Source: Gammaproteobacteria bacterium (GTDB lineage Bacteria > Pseudomonadota > Gammaproteobacteria > GRL18). From it: a stretch of DNA of 10,812 bases. The position numbers were made by a program, and so were the translations under genes. The notes below the pieces were generated by a model that had not been told where the DNA came from, did not search any database, and saw nothing but the letters and a program-made list of their open reading frames with translations. The DNA is taken from NCBI GenBank assembly GCA_030632625.1, contig DAOVUK010000053.1:1-10812 (forward strand), read 5' to 3'. This document shows, in pieces, positions 1-7,030 of the stretch. Position 1 is the stretch's first letter; every line of letters starts with the position of its first letter.

Positions 1-780
1 CCAAGCGATGCAGAAGCTCACCCTGGTGTTGATGCTTTTGTTGAACAAGGTAAAGTTTGTCTGTCTGGCCCTATTCAGGTTCTTAATTTCTCATACTTCC
101 AGAGTGAATTTCCGGATACTTTCCGTACAGCGGTTGAAATTCGTAATGAAATTGCTGAACGCGGCTGGAAGAAAATTGTTGCTTTCCAGACCCGTAATCC
201 TATGCACCTTGCACACGAAGAACTGTGTCACATGGCAATGGAACGTTTAGGTTGTGATGGCCTGGTCATTCACATGCTGTTAGGCAAATTAAAGCCAGGT
301 GACATTCCTGCGCCGGTTCGTGATGCTGCAATTCGTAAGATGGTTGAGCTATATTTCCCTAAAAACAGTGCAATGGTCACTGGTTATGGATTTGATATGT
401 TATATGCCGGTCCACGTGAAGGTGTATTGCACGCTGTTTTCCGTCAAAATATGGGTGCAACTCACTTTATCATTGGTCGTGACCATGCAGGTGTTGGTGA
501 TCATTATGGTGCATTTGATGCGCAGACTATTTTTGATAATGATGTACCAGAAGGTGCATTAGACATTGAAATCTTTAAGGCTGACCATACGGCTTATTCT
601 AAGAAATTAGATAAAGTGATCATGATGTGTGAAGCGCCAGATCATACCAAAGAAGACTTTGTTCTGCTTTCCGGCACTAAAGTTCGTGAAATGCTGGGTA
701 ACGGTATTGCGCCGCCAAAAGAATTTTCACGCCCTGAAGTTGCTCAGATCCTGATGGATTATTACGAAAGCATCAAGTAA
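1..780 (+). CDS. sat: ATP sulfurylase (sulfate adenylyltransferase), C-terminal 259 residues, 5' end outside window
   Basis: The reading frame is open from the first base to the TAA at 778-780, so the gene is cut by the window edge; about 140 N-terminal residues of a roughly 400-residue protein are missing. Seen: the nucleotide-binding motif QTRNPMHLAHE (residues 63-73 counting from base 1), the second motif GRDHAGVGD (159-167) and SGTKVRE (224-230), all diagnostic of the Sat family. Known: the enzyme interconverts ATP plus sulfate and APS plus pyrophosphate in the cytoplasm. It ends just after the catalytic region, with no fused APS kinase domain. In sulfur oxidisers the same enzyme runs in the direction of ATP formation from APS. 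That this copy does so is inferred only from the absence of a CysDN-type enzyme here. It faces the FHA gene convergently and is not co-transcribed with the other genes in view. Confidence 0.95.
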   Translation, partial: PSDAEAHPGVDAFVEQGKVCLSGPIQVLNFSYFQSEFPDTFRTAVEIRNEIAERGWKKIVAFQTRNPMHLAHEELCHMAMERLGCDGLVIHMLLGKLKPGDIPAPVRDAAIRKMVELYFPKNSAMVTGYGFDMLYAGPREGVLHAVFRQNMGATHFIIGRDHAGVGDHYGAFDAQTIFDNDVPEGALDIEIFKADHTAYSKKLDKVIMMCEAPDHTKEDFVLLSGTKVREMLGNGIAPPKEFSRPEVAQILMDYYESIK

Positions 781-794
781 TTGTAGTTGAACAA

Positions 795-815
795 CAAGTT
801 ATGTTTTATAACTTG
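795..815. repeat. Small perfect inverted repeat downstream of sat
   Basis: Eight-base arms caagttat (795-802) and ataacttg (808-815) flank a five-base loop. It lies 14 bases after the sat stop codon and just ahead of the main terminator. There is no T tract behind it, so it is not a terminator by itself. It could protect the 3' end of the sat transcript. Confidence 0.4.
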
Positions 816-820
816 CTGGT

Positions 821-864
821 AAAATAAAAAGGCCTAATCTGAACTTCAGATTAGGCCTTTTTTT
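821..864. terminator. Strong bidirectional rho-independent terminator between sat and the FHA gene
   Basis: Thirteen-base arms (831-843 and 845-857) are perfectly complementary around a central C, giving an effective hairpin with a five-base loop. On the plus strand seven Ts follow (858-864). On the minus strand the A-rich run 821-830 supplies a U tract broken by one base. It therefore ends sat transcription in one direction and the FHA/kinase transcript in the other, as expected for convergent genes. Confidence 0.9.
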
Positions 865-873
865 CTAAAATAT

Positions 874-901
874 TTTCAGCAGCTAAGCTGCGCAGCTGAA
901 A
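874..901. repeat. Nested inverted repeats next to the FHA gene 3' end
   Basis: Outer arms tttcagc (874-880) and gctgaaa (895-901) compete with an inner hairpin gcagc/gctgc (879-883 and 887-891, loop taa). On the minus strand it precedes the bidirectional terminator and may be a pausing or end-protecting structure of the FHA mRNA. No clear U tract follows it. Confidence 0.35.
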
Positions 902-920
902 TTTTATTTCGAGTTAGGGC

Positions 921-1385
921 CTAAAAACCCAGCCATTCTTTTATTCTTGCAAAAAATCCTTTTTTCTTACCCGCCTTTTTAGTTATGGTACGTGTGACGG
1001 CCTTACTTTTGGAGAGTTCCTGCTGCAGTTGCTGTTGAAAATCAGCAGACATCATTACAGTTGCTTCACTTTGGGCATCTGAACCCGCTGTGTTAAATGC
1101 TGATTGGCCAAAAAAGACAATTTGATGCTTACCGATAGCAATAATATCACCATCCTTTAAAGTATGACGAGTCACTTTAATATCATTGACAAAGGTACCA
1201 TTAGTACTGTTCATATCCTCTATCATAGCACCGTCTTTCATATCATGGACTGTGGCATGATGGCTGCTGACAGATAAATTATCAATAGTAATATCATTAT
1301 TTGCTATTCTGCCGATAGTTATATCTGTTTTATCCAGAACAAATTCCTGAACGTCCTGACCATCAAACCTTAAAACCAGTCTCAT
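921..1385 (-). CDS. Small FHA-domain (phosphothreonine-binding) protein, 154 aa
   Basis: An FHA domain fills residues 3-93: the GR pair at 25-26, the loop VSSHHA (39-44) and the STNG motif (60-63) followed by TFVN. These positions form the phosphothreonine-binding face in FHA domains; the frequent Arg after the first loop Ser is a Ser here (41). After the domain come a linker with a Thr (109) in SEATVMM, a Gln-rich stretch (117-122), TRTIT (131-135) and a basic, amphipathic tail rich in Lys and aromatic residues (136-154). There is no signal peptide or membrane segment, so it is probably cytoplasmic, perhaps membrane-associated through the tail (inference). The ATG has a good ribosome-binding site, AGGGAG, seven bases upstream. 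It lies 90 bases downstream of a kinase gene on the same strand. The likely role is reader or substrate of the neighbouring kinases; the partner cannot be shown from sequence. Confidence 0.88.
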   Translation of the reverse strand: MRLVLRFDGQDVQEFVLDKTDITIGRIANNDITIDNLSVSSHHATVHDMKDGAMIEDMNSTNGTFVNDIKVTRHTLKDGDIIAIGKHQIVFFGQSAFNTAGSDAQSEATVMMSADFQQQLQQELSKSKAVTRTITKKAGKKKGFFARIKEWLGF

Positions 1386-1475
1386 TTTAACTCCCTATAA
1401 AAAATTTAAATTCAATATGAATAATTGTAATAATAGACTATTTAAATGTGATTTCCATGCAACAATGTGATTTTA
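1386..1475 (-). promoter_or_regulatory. Spacer upstream of the FHA gene with two direct repeats AATGTGATTT
   Basis: The ten-base word AATGTGATTT occurs twice in the same orientation (1445-1454 and 1464-1473, start-to-start 19 bases) in the 90-base gap between the first kinase and the FHA gene. Each copy contains TGTGA, the half-site known from CRP-type regulators, but in direct rather than inverted order. The region between the repeats and the FHA start is AT-rich and has TATTAT-like words but no convincing -35/-10 pair. It could be an operator for a separate FHA promoter, or chance in an AT-rich spacer. Confidence 0.3.
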
Positions 1476-3029
1476 TCATAAATTATTAAAAAAGCCTTTT
1501 ACTCTGTTAATGACACGCCTGGGTTCATTTTGTATATTAGCTTGTTTTTGTAATGCCAGTAGTCGTTCATTTTCATAATCTATACTCAAACCGGTGCTGA
1601 TATAGGATTGGGCTTTTTGATATTGATATTTATCCAGTTCACTTCTGGCCAGTAATTCATAACGATAAATAACGTCATTAATACCTTTTTGAGCATCCGG
1701 ATTATTTTTGTCTAATTCGATAACTTTTTGAAAATAATATAAGGCGTTATCATTTAAAGGTGTTGTCAGGTGATATTTTTTTAATGAGGCTGTGCCTTTT
1801 CGGATAAAGCCGTCAATCGTTGTTTTTCTATTGAGTTGCTGTTGTTTGGCTCTTTTTTTTGATACTTCCAGTTCTTTTTTTATCTGAGCTATTTCATTAT
1901 CTTTTTGCTTCAGGAGGTTTTGCTGCTCAACGAATTCCTGTTTTGCAAGTTTTGAGTCAGCATCTTCAGCATCTGTAATGTTGCTTTGTTGTTGTCCAGG
2001 CTGCTCTGCAAATAATTGTCTTTGCGGAACAGAAAACGAGGGAGCAGTAAAATATTGTTGCCATAAAGTCTCTTTATTAAACCACAAAGTAGAAAGCAAA
2101 ATAACGGTCAGGATTAATGAGCTGAGATAATTACTGTTAGCTTTTTTTTGTTTATTGGCTTTATTTTTAGCAATATATTCAACCACAACATCGGTATCAA
2201 TTAACTTTGATTCAGAAGATTGCCGGGTTAGCTTTGGGTGGTCTTTCAGATATTGAACGATAAAACGTGTCACCAGTTTTGTATCAGAAAGTCGATTATC
2301 CGGGGATTTTGCCAGCAGACTTTCCAATAAGGGTTGCAGTCCCTGAAGAGCTTCTGGTAATTTTGGCACGGGTTCTTGAATACTATTGGCTATTGTTTCT
2401 ATTTCAGTTTCACCAGTAAACGGTTTTTCTCCCAATAACATCTCATACAGCATAATTCCGAGACTATAGATATCTGTGCGGTAGTCAAACGGTTTACCTT
2501 GAATCAGCTCTGGCGAAGCATATGTGGGACTGGCATAGAGATCTCCGGAATTCAGGTCAACTTCTTTTTTTGGCTCAATTTGGTGAGAAATACCAAAATC
2601 AGTCAAAATTGGACAGTCAGCCCCTCTAAATAAGACATTTGCAGGCTTAATATCACCATGAATAATACCTTGTTTATGGACTAAATGAAGTGCATCAGAG
2701 ATTTCACTAATGATCTTAAGCGCAGTGAAAGTGTCAAGCCTGATGAGAAGACGTGTTTCCAGATCACCATCAGGTAAATACTCCATGGTAAGAAAATTAT
2801 ATTTTTCAGTACTGACAACATCAAATACAGTGATGATATTCGGATGTTTAAGTGAAGCGATTATGCGGCCTTCGTCAATAAAACGTTTTCTAACTGCGTC
2901 ATCTAACTTAGGGTTTAAAAACTTAAGCACAACCTGGCGTTGTAAAGATTCCTGTTCTGCCAGATAAATGGCTGCCATGCCTCCTTTTGCAAGGAGTTTT
3001 ATGACATTATAACCAGCAATAGACTTCAT
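1476..3029 (-). CDS. Transmembrane Ser/Thr protein kinase with C-terminal coiled-coil/TPR-like region, 517 aa
   Basis: A Hanks-type kinase domain occupies residues 7-265: nucleotide loop LLAKGGMAAIYLA (12-24), ATP-anchoring Lys36, helix-C Glu53, catalytic loop HGDIKPAN (124-131, proton acceptor Asp126), DFG (144-146) and SPE (172-174). The HRD Arg is Gly125, and the first loop glycine is Ala. A juxtamembrane stretch (266-300) ends in Lys-rich sequence, followed by one membrane segment (about 301-318), which by the positive-inside rule puts the kinase in the cytoplasm. The C-terminal 200 residues outside hold a charged coiled coil (about 356-400) and two TPR-like helical pairs (about 405-497). 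No extracellular PASTA repeats are present. The start codon is matched by its paralogue, but no Shine-Dalgarno sequence is close to it; a TATAAT word lies at 3035-3040. It presumably phosphorylates Ser/Thr on unknown proteins; the adjacent FHA protein is the obvious candidate partner. Confidence 0.9.
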   Translation of the reverse strand: MKSIAGYNVIKLLAKGGMAAIYLAEQESLQRQVVLKFLNPKLDDAVRKRFIDEGRIIASLKHPNIITVFDVVSTEKYNFLTMEYLPDGDLETRLLIRLDTFTALKIISEISDALHLVHKQGIIHGDIKPANVLFRGADCPILTDFGISHQIEPKKEVDLNSGDLYASPTYASPELIQGKPFDYRTDIYSLGIMLYEMLLGEKPFTGETEIETIANSIQEPVPKLPEALQGLQPLLESLLAKSPDNRLSDTKLVTRFIVQYLKDHPKLTRQSSESKLIDTDVVVEYIAKNKANKQKKANSNYLSSLILTVILLSTLWFNKETLWQQYFTAPSFSVPQRQLFAEQPGQQQSNITDAEDADSKLAKQEFVEQQNLLKQKDNEIAQIKKELEVSKKRAKQQQLNRKTTIDGFIRKGTASLKKYHLTTPLNDNALYYFQKVIELDKNNPDAQKGINDVIYRYELLARSELDKYQYQKAQSYISTGLSIDYENERLLALQKQANIQNEPRRVINRVKGFFNNL

Positions 3030-3034
3030 AAAAT

Positions 3035-3040
3035 ATTATA
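3035..3040 (-). promoter_or_regulatory. Consensus -10 word (TATAAT) directly before the first kinase start
   Basis: TATAAT on the minus strand ends only five bases before the ATG at 3029. If used, transcription would begin at or inside the start codon, giving a leaderless mRNA, which would fit the lack of a Shine-Dalgarno sequence. The -35 region is poor (TTTGTT, 16-base spacer), so this may simply be AT-rich sequence. Confidence 0.25.
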
Positions 3041-3124
3041 GTGTTTCCAAATACCAAACAAAGCTTTTATGTGCCCGAATGAAATGTGTTATTAATAAAA
3101 ACAAACCAGTCAATCAGTAAAAAA

Positions 3125-4108
3125 CTAGATCACAAAGTACCAGATTGATAACGCAACTATAGCAGAAAATAAGACAATAAGCAGGGGCAATAAGGTTTTA
3201 GTAGGATTTATTGATAACTGATTCTTAGTCTCAGATACATATTCCAGAACAACATCAGCATTATCTTCAGCATCAGGAGCTGAAACTTTTCCGGTCTGAC
3301 TTTTGCTCTTATCCGGATGATCTCGAAGATATTTTTTAATATATCTTGAAATCATTCGGGCATCACCAATACGATCCGACTGTTCTTTGGCAAGCATGTG
3401 ATCAATAAGGGGCTGTAAGGCCCTGAGATTAGAGGGTAATAATGGAATAGGCTGCTGAATACTATTGGCGACCAGTTCAACATTTGTTGCCCCGGTATAA
3501 GGTTTTTCGCCTACCAGCATCTCATATAACACAACACCAAGACTGTATATATCAACTTTCTGATTAGAATTCTGTCCCTGCATTACTTCAGGACTGGCAT
3601 AACCGGGACTGGCAAGTATGTCTTGTGATTGTGTACTGTTCGCAGCAGAAATATTAGTCCGTTTTGATATTCCAAAATCCGTCAGTACAGGACAATCATC
3701 ACTTCGAAAAACAATATTAGCAGGTTTTATATCACCATGAATAATGCCTTTACTATGCACAAGATAAAGTGCATCGGCCAATTCAAGGACAATTTCAAGT
3801 GCAGTATTTTTTTCAATGCCTTGAGCTATTCTGACTTCCAGATCGCCGCCTTCCAGATATTCCATTGCATGATAGAAGTGGATCCCTACCCTGCCGACAT
3901 CTATAACAGGAACAATATTGGGATGTTTGAGAGAGGCAATAATCCTGCTTTCGTCAAGGAAAAGATCAAGTACCGTGGCATCAAGCTTAGGGTCTAATAT
4001 TTTAAGTGCAACCTGACGTTGGAGGGACTCCTGCATTGCTATATAGATGGTTGCCATTCCACCTTTAGCGAGAATACCCTGAATTTTATAACCTTTAATA
4101 ACATTCAT
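3125..4108 (-). CDS. Tail-anchored Ser/Thr protein kinase, 327 aa, paralogue of its downstream neighbour
   Basis: The kinase domain (residues 7-265) aligns without gaps to the other kinase at every landmark: AKGGMATIYIA loop (14-24), Lys36, Glu53, HGDIKPAN (124-131), DFG (144-146), SPE (172-174). It shares the unusual Gly125 and the Ala in the loop. A polar linker (266-303) leads to one strongly hydrophobic segment (304-325) that ends two residues before the C-terminus, so nothing is exposed outside the membrane. The 95 bases after the TAG stop contain no remnant of the coiled-coil/TPR region, so this is not a recent nonsense truncation. Both catalytic Asp residues are present, so it should be active. 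The ATG is preceded by AT-rich sequence without a Shine-Dalgarno sequence. The two kinases clearly arose by duplication; which form is ancestral is not visible. Confidence 0.9.
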   Translation of the reverse strand: MNVIKGYKIQGILAKGGMATIYIAMQESLQRQVALKILDPKLDATVLDLFLDESRIIASLKHPNIVPVIDVGRVGIHFYHAMEYLEGGDLEVRIAQGIEKNTALEIVLELADALYLVHSKGIIHGDIKPANIVFRSDDCPVLTDFGISKRTNISAANSTQSQDILASPGYASPEVMQGQNSNQKVDIYSLGVVLYEMLVGEKPYTGATNVELVANSIQQPIPLLPSNLRALQPLIDHMLAKEQSDRIGDARMISRYIKKYLRDHPDKSKSQTGKVSAPDAEDNADVVLEYVSETKNQLSINPTKTLLPLLIVLFSAIVALSIWYFVI

Positions 4109-4360
4109 AAAATAATAAACTGTGAGCTACATTGGCAGCATATTCGAGTCAGTACGTAGGTTAGAAAATGCCGGCTGTTAATAGAAATAATAATTATATA
4201 AATTATAACGTATTTAGTTATAAAGCTTTGTAATCTAAGACTTACATTGATGCTTGCAATGAAAAAGGAAGTATATAAAAGATAAAAAAGGCTTATATAA
4301 GAATTGTAGAATGTCTTGTTGGAAAAAGCTAATTTGGAACAGAAATAAATATTAAGGTGC
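4109..4360 (-). promoter_or_regulatory. AT-rich spacer upstream of the second kinase, candidate promoter
   Basis: The gap between the pnp terminator and the kinase start has no open frame worth reporting on either strand and no recognisable RNA gene. The minus strand holds a perfect TATAAT (4202-4207), about 94 bases before the ATG, but no good -35 at 16-18 bases. A second pair, TTGCAA then TAGATT with a 16-base gap, lies around 4225-4260. Because a terminator separates pnp from the kinase, some promoter is expected here; which word is used is unclear. Confidence 0.35.
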
Positions 4361-4416
4361 AGAAAAATTTACCATCAACTCTTGAGTAATGACTTCTCAA
4401 AGAAGCTGATGGTAAA
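4361..4416 (-). terminator. Rho-independent terminator of pnp
   Basis: On the minus strand, 11 bases after the pnp stop, ten-base arms TTTACCATCA (4416-4407) and TGATGGTAAA (4377-4368) enclose an inner short stem (4382-4386 with 4396-4400). TTTTTCT follows immediately (4367-4361). This marks the end of the infB-to-pnp transcript and isolates the kinase cassette from it. Confidence 0.8.
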
Positions 4417-4427
4417 GGTACAGCGGA

Positions 4428-6545
4428 TTATTCTTCTGCAGCAGTCTCAGCACTTGCTGCATCAGCAGCAATAGCCTTCATACTCAGTCGAATTCGTCCC
4501 TGTTTGTCAATTTCAAGTACTTTAACATCAACAAACTCACCCTCGGTTAATTTATCAGTGACATTATTCACACGTTCCTCACAAATTTGTGAAATGTGAA
4601 CAAGACCATCTTTACCAGGAATGATAGTAACAAATGCACCGAAGTCCATAATCTTGGTGACACGACCATTATAGATTTTTCCAACTTCAACATCTTGTGT
4701 GATTTCTTCAATACGACGCTTACATTCCTTTGCAGCGGCATTATCAGTAGATGAGATCTTAACTATACCTTCATCATTAATATCAATATTACAGCCGGTT
4801 TCTTCACTAAGGCCTTTAATTGTTGAACCACCCTTACCAATGACATCACGAATTTTGTCTGGATTGATTTGAATGGTCAGAATACGAGGTGCGAAATCAG
4901 ACATCTCAACATTAGCACTGGAAATTACGGCATTCATTTGAGTCAGGATGTTTATACGAGCATCTTTAGCCTGCGCTAAGGCAATTTCCATAATTTCTTT
5001 AGTGATTCCTTCGATCTTAATGTCCATCTGCAGAGCATTAACACCATTTTCAGTACCCGCAACTTTAAAGTCCATGTCACCCAGATGATCTTCATCACCC
5101 AGAATGTCTGTCAGAACTGCAAAGCCATCATCTTCTTTAATTAAGCCCATGGCAATACCAGCAACAGCAGAAGAAATAGGTACACCGGCATCCATCAGAG
5201 ACAAACTGGTTCCACAGACTGAAGCCATTGAGCTTGAACCATTTGATTCGGTGATTTCTGAAACAACACGGATGGTGTATGGGAATTCATCAACCGTTGG
5301 CAGCACGGCAGCAACACCACGTTTTGCCAGACGGCCATGGCCGATTTCACGACGTTTCGGTGTTCCCACCCGACCTGTTTCACCAACGCTGTATGGAGGA
5401 AAATTATAATGCAGCATAAAAGAGTCTTTATAGCTGCCTTCAAGGGCATCAATAATCTGAGCATCACGAGCAGTACCAAGGGTTGTAACAACCAGAGCCT
5501 GAGTTTCACCTCGTGTGAATAAAGCCGAACCGTGAGTACGTTCCAGTACACCGGTACGAATATGCAAAGGACGTACTGTTTTAGTATCACGACCGTCGAT
5601 ACGCGGATTTCCAGCAATAATACTACTGCGTACAACTTTCTTTTCCAGTTTGTAGAAAACACCGGATAAATCACTATCAGACCATTTCGTATCGTCTGCA
5701 CCAGTTACTTTTTCAATAAGTGCTGAACGGATATCATCTAATTTGTTAAGACGTTCAAGCTTGTCACTGATTTTATATGCTTCAGTTACTGATGCTTCAC
5801 ATTCACTATTAACAGTATTAATAAGGTCTTCATCAACTGCAGGTAAAACATATTCTGAACGAGTTGTACCCACTTCAGCAACAAAGGCATTAATTTCAGT
5901 GATAACAGTATGATAATGATCATGACCGAACATTACAGCACCCAGCATCACTTCTTCAGAGAGTTCATCCGCTTCAGACTCAACCATTAATACCGCAGTA
6001 TCTGTCCCGGCCACCACCAAATCAAGTTCAGATTCATCTAATAGCTCACGACCTGGATTAAGTGAATATTCACCATCGATATAGCCAACGCGGCAACAAC
6101 CTATGGGGCCATTAAAAGGCACATCCGCAAGAGACATAGCTGCTGAAGCACCAATCATAGCCGGGATGTCAGGGTCAATATCAGGATTCAAAGAAACAAC
6201 AGTACAAATAACCTGAACTTCATTGTAATAGCCCTTAGGGAACAATGGACGTAATGGACGATCAATTAAACGCGATATTAACGTTTCATTTTCACTGGGG
6301 CGACCTTCACGTTTGAAAAAACCACCTGGAATTTTACCAGCAGCATAGGTTTTTTCTTGATAATCAATGGTTAAGGGGAAAAAGTCAAAGCCAGCTCGGG
6401 CTTCTTTTTTAGCCACCACAGTAACAAAGACTGAGGTGCCTCCCATATTGACCATAACAGCGCCTGATGCCTGGCGTGCAATTTCGCCTGTCTCAAGAGT
6501 TACTGTCTCTGGTCCAAACTGAAATGTTCTTGTAATTGGTGTCAC
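4428..6545 (-). CDS. pnp: Polyribonucleotide nucleotidyltransferase (PNPase), 705 aa
   Basis: Full-length PNPase, a trimeric phosphorolytic 3'-5' exoribonuclease of the cytoplasm and of the degradosome. Domains in order: first RNase PH-like core (about 10-145, with FFKREGRPS at 76-84), helical linker (about 235-300), second core (about 315-520) with the catalytic Asp486 and Asp492 and metal-binding Lys494 at the same numbers as in E. coli, KH domain (about 552-612, GXXG loop G570-KGG) and S1 domain (about 620-690, DFGAFV). An acidic, Ala-rich tail closes it. The start is GTG: the codon at 6545-6543 gives [11 protein letters not shown], matching the known N-terminus, and GGAG lies ten bases upstream. 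It follows rpsO after 122 bases that hold a hairpin. Catalytically complete, no irregularities seen. Confidence 0.98.
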   Translation of the reverse strand: MTPITRTFQFGPETVTLETGEIARQASGAVMVNMGGTSVFVTVVAKKEARAGFDFFPLTIDYQEKTYAAGKIPGGFFKREGRPSENETLISRLIDRPLRPLFPKGYYNEVQVICTVVSLNPDIDPDIPAMIGASAAMSLADVPFNGPIGCCRVGYIDGEYSLNPGRELLDESELDLVVAGTDTAVLMVESEADELSEEVMLGAVMFGHDHYHTVITEINAFVAEVGTTRSEYVLPAVDEDLINTVNSECEASVTEAYKISDKLERLNKLDDIRSALIEKVTGADDTKWSDSDLSGVFYKLEKKVVRSSIIAGNPRIDGRDTKTVRPLHIRTGVLERTHGSALFTRGETQALVVTTLGTARDAQIIDALEGSYKDSFMLHYNFPPYSVGETGRVGTPKRREIGHGRLAKRGVAAVLPTVDEFPYTIRVVSEITESNGSSSMASVCGTSLSLMDAGVPISSAVAGIAMGLIKEDDGFAVLTDILGDEDHLGDMDFKVAGTENGVNALQMDIKIEGITKEIMEIALAQAKDARINILTQMNAVISSANVEMSDFAPRILTIQINPDKIRDVIGKGGSTIKGLSEETGCNIDINDEGIVKISSTDNAAAKECKRRIEEITQDVEVGKIYNGRVTKIMDFGAFVTIIPGKDGLVHISQICEERVNNVTDKLTEGEFVDVKVLEIDKQGRIRLSMKAIAADAASAETAAEE

Positions 6546-6584
6546 GCTATTTTTACTCCGTTCATTCGGCTGAAGTTACTCTTA

Positions 6585-6626
6585 AATCTGAATTGCCCCT
6601 GTTTTCTAACCCAGGGCATTCAGATT
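6585..6626 (-). promoter_or_regulatory. rpsO-pnp intergenic hairpin, likely RNase III processing site
   Basis: On the minus strand the arms at 6626-6612 and 6601-6585 pair over 15 bases with two single-base bulges around a ten-base loop. Only a weak TTT follows, so it would terminate poorly. In E. coli a comparable stem in the pnp leader is cut by RNase III, after which PNPase represses its own mRNA. Same position and shape suggest the same role here; partial termination after rpsO is the alternative. Confidence 0.65.
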
Positions 6627-6667
6627 CAGGAATATTGTGAAGTGATTTGATTGGATAGTTAATCGTT

Positions 6668-6934
6668 TTACTTACGCAAACCTAATTTAGAGATAAGAGA
6701 ACGATAACGATCAGTATCTGTTCTTTTTAAATAATCAAGCATTTTTCTACGCTTGCTAACCAGTCTTAATAGGCCCTGGCGAGAATGGTGATCATGAATA
6801 TGGACTTTAAAGTGTTCAGTCAGATCAATAATCTTTGCTGTTAATAATGCCACCTGAACTTCTGGAGAACCGGTATCATTGGTTCCACGGCTGTGTTCTT
6901 TTACAATTTCGCTTTTCTGTTGTACAGAAATCAT
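6668..6934 (-). CDS. rpsO: 30S ribosomal protein S15, 88 aa
   Basis: Primary 16S rRNA-binding protein that nucleates the central domain of the 30S platform. The family signatures are intact: [14 protein letters not shown] (19-32), [10 protein letters not shown] (47-56), [10 protein letters not shown] (61-70) and the C-terminal LGLRK. The length matches the usual 88-89 residues. The ATG has an AGGAG ribosome-binding site six bases upstream. It lies between truB and pnp as in E. coli, with a 258-base upstream gap large enough for its own promoter and leader. In E. coli S15 represses its own translation through a leader pseudoknot; the equivalent structure here was not resolved. Confidence 0.98.
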   Translation of the reverse strand: MISVQQKSEIVKEHSRGTNDTGSPEVQVALLTAKIIDLTEHFKVHIHDHHSRQGLLRLVSKRRKMLDYLKRTDTDRYRSLISKLGLRK

Positions 6935-7010
6935 TTTTTACTCCTAAAACATTAAAGTATCAGAAAAAACAAATAGGCAGAACTTTCTTTAAAATAAAGA
7001 TAAACTCATT

Positions 7011-7030
7011 TTTAAACGGGTCTGTTTAAA
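7011..7030. repeat. Perfect inverted repeat in the rpsO upstream region
   Basis: Seven-base arms tttaaac (7011-7017) and gtttaaa (7024-7030) flank gggtct. It overlaps the candidate rpsO -10 and start point, so it could be an operator or the first hairpin of the leader RNA. Confidence 0.35.

Noticed and set aside
8..250. An 80-residue plus-strand frame overlapping sat
   Set aside because: It is an off-frame shadow; frame 1 carries the unmistakable ATP sulfurylase motif across this stretch.
3030..3124. A decayed external domain downstream of the tail-anchored kinase
   Set aside because: Translation past the TAG meets a TGA after four codons, and there is no similarity to the other kinase's C-terminal region.
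1476..4108. The two kinases as pseudokinases
   Set aside because: Despite HGD and the altered loop, the ATP Lys, helix-C Glu, catalytic Asp, Asn and the DFG Asp are all present in both.
921..4108. Part of a type VI secretion locus (PpkA/Fha-like)
   Set aside because: No Tss component is present, and the flanks are sat and the pnp operon; the FHA protein is also much smaller than T6SS Fha proteins.
5195..5701. A 168-residue open frame on the minus strand inside pnp
   Set aside because: It lies in another frame of the well-conserved PNPase core, has low-complexity Val/Leu-rich translation and no ribosome-binding site.
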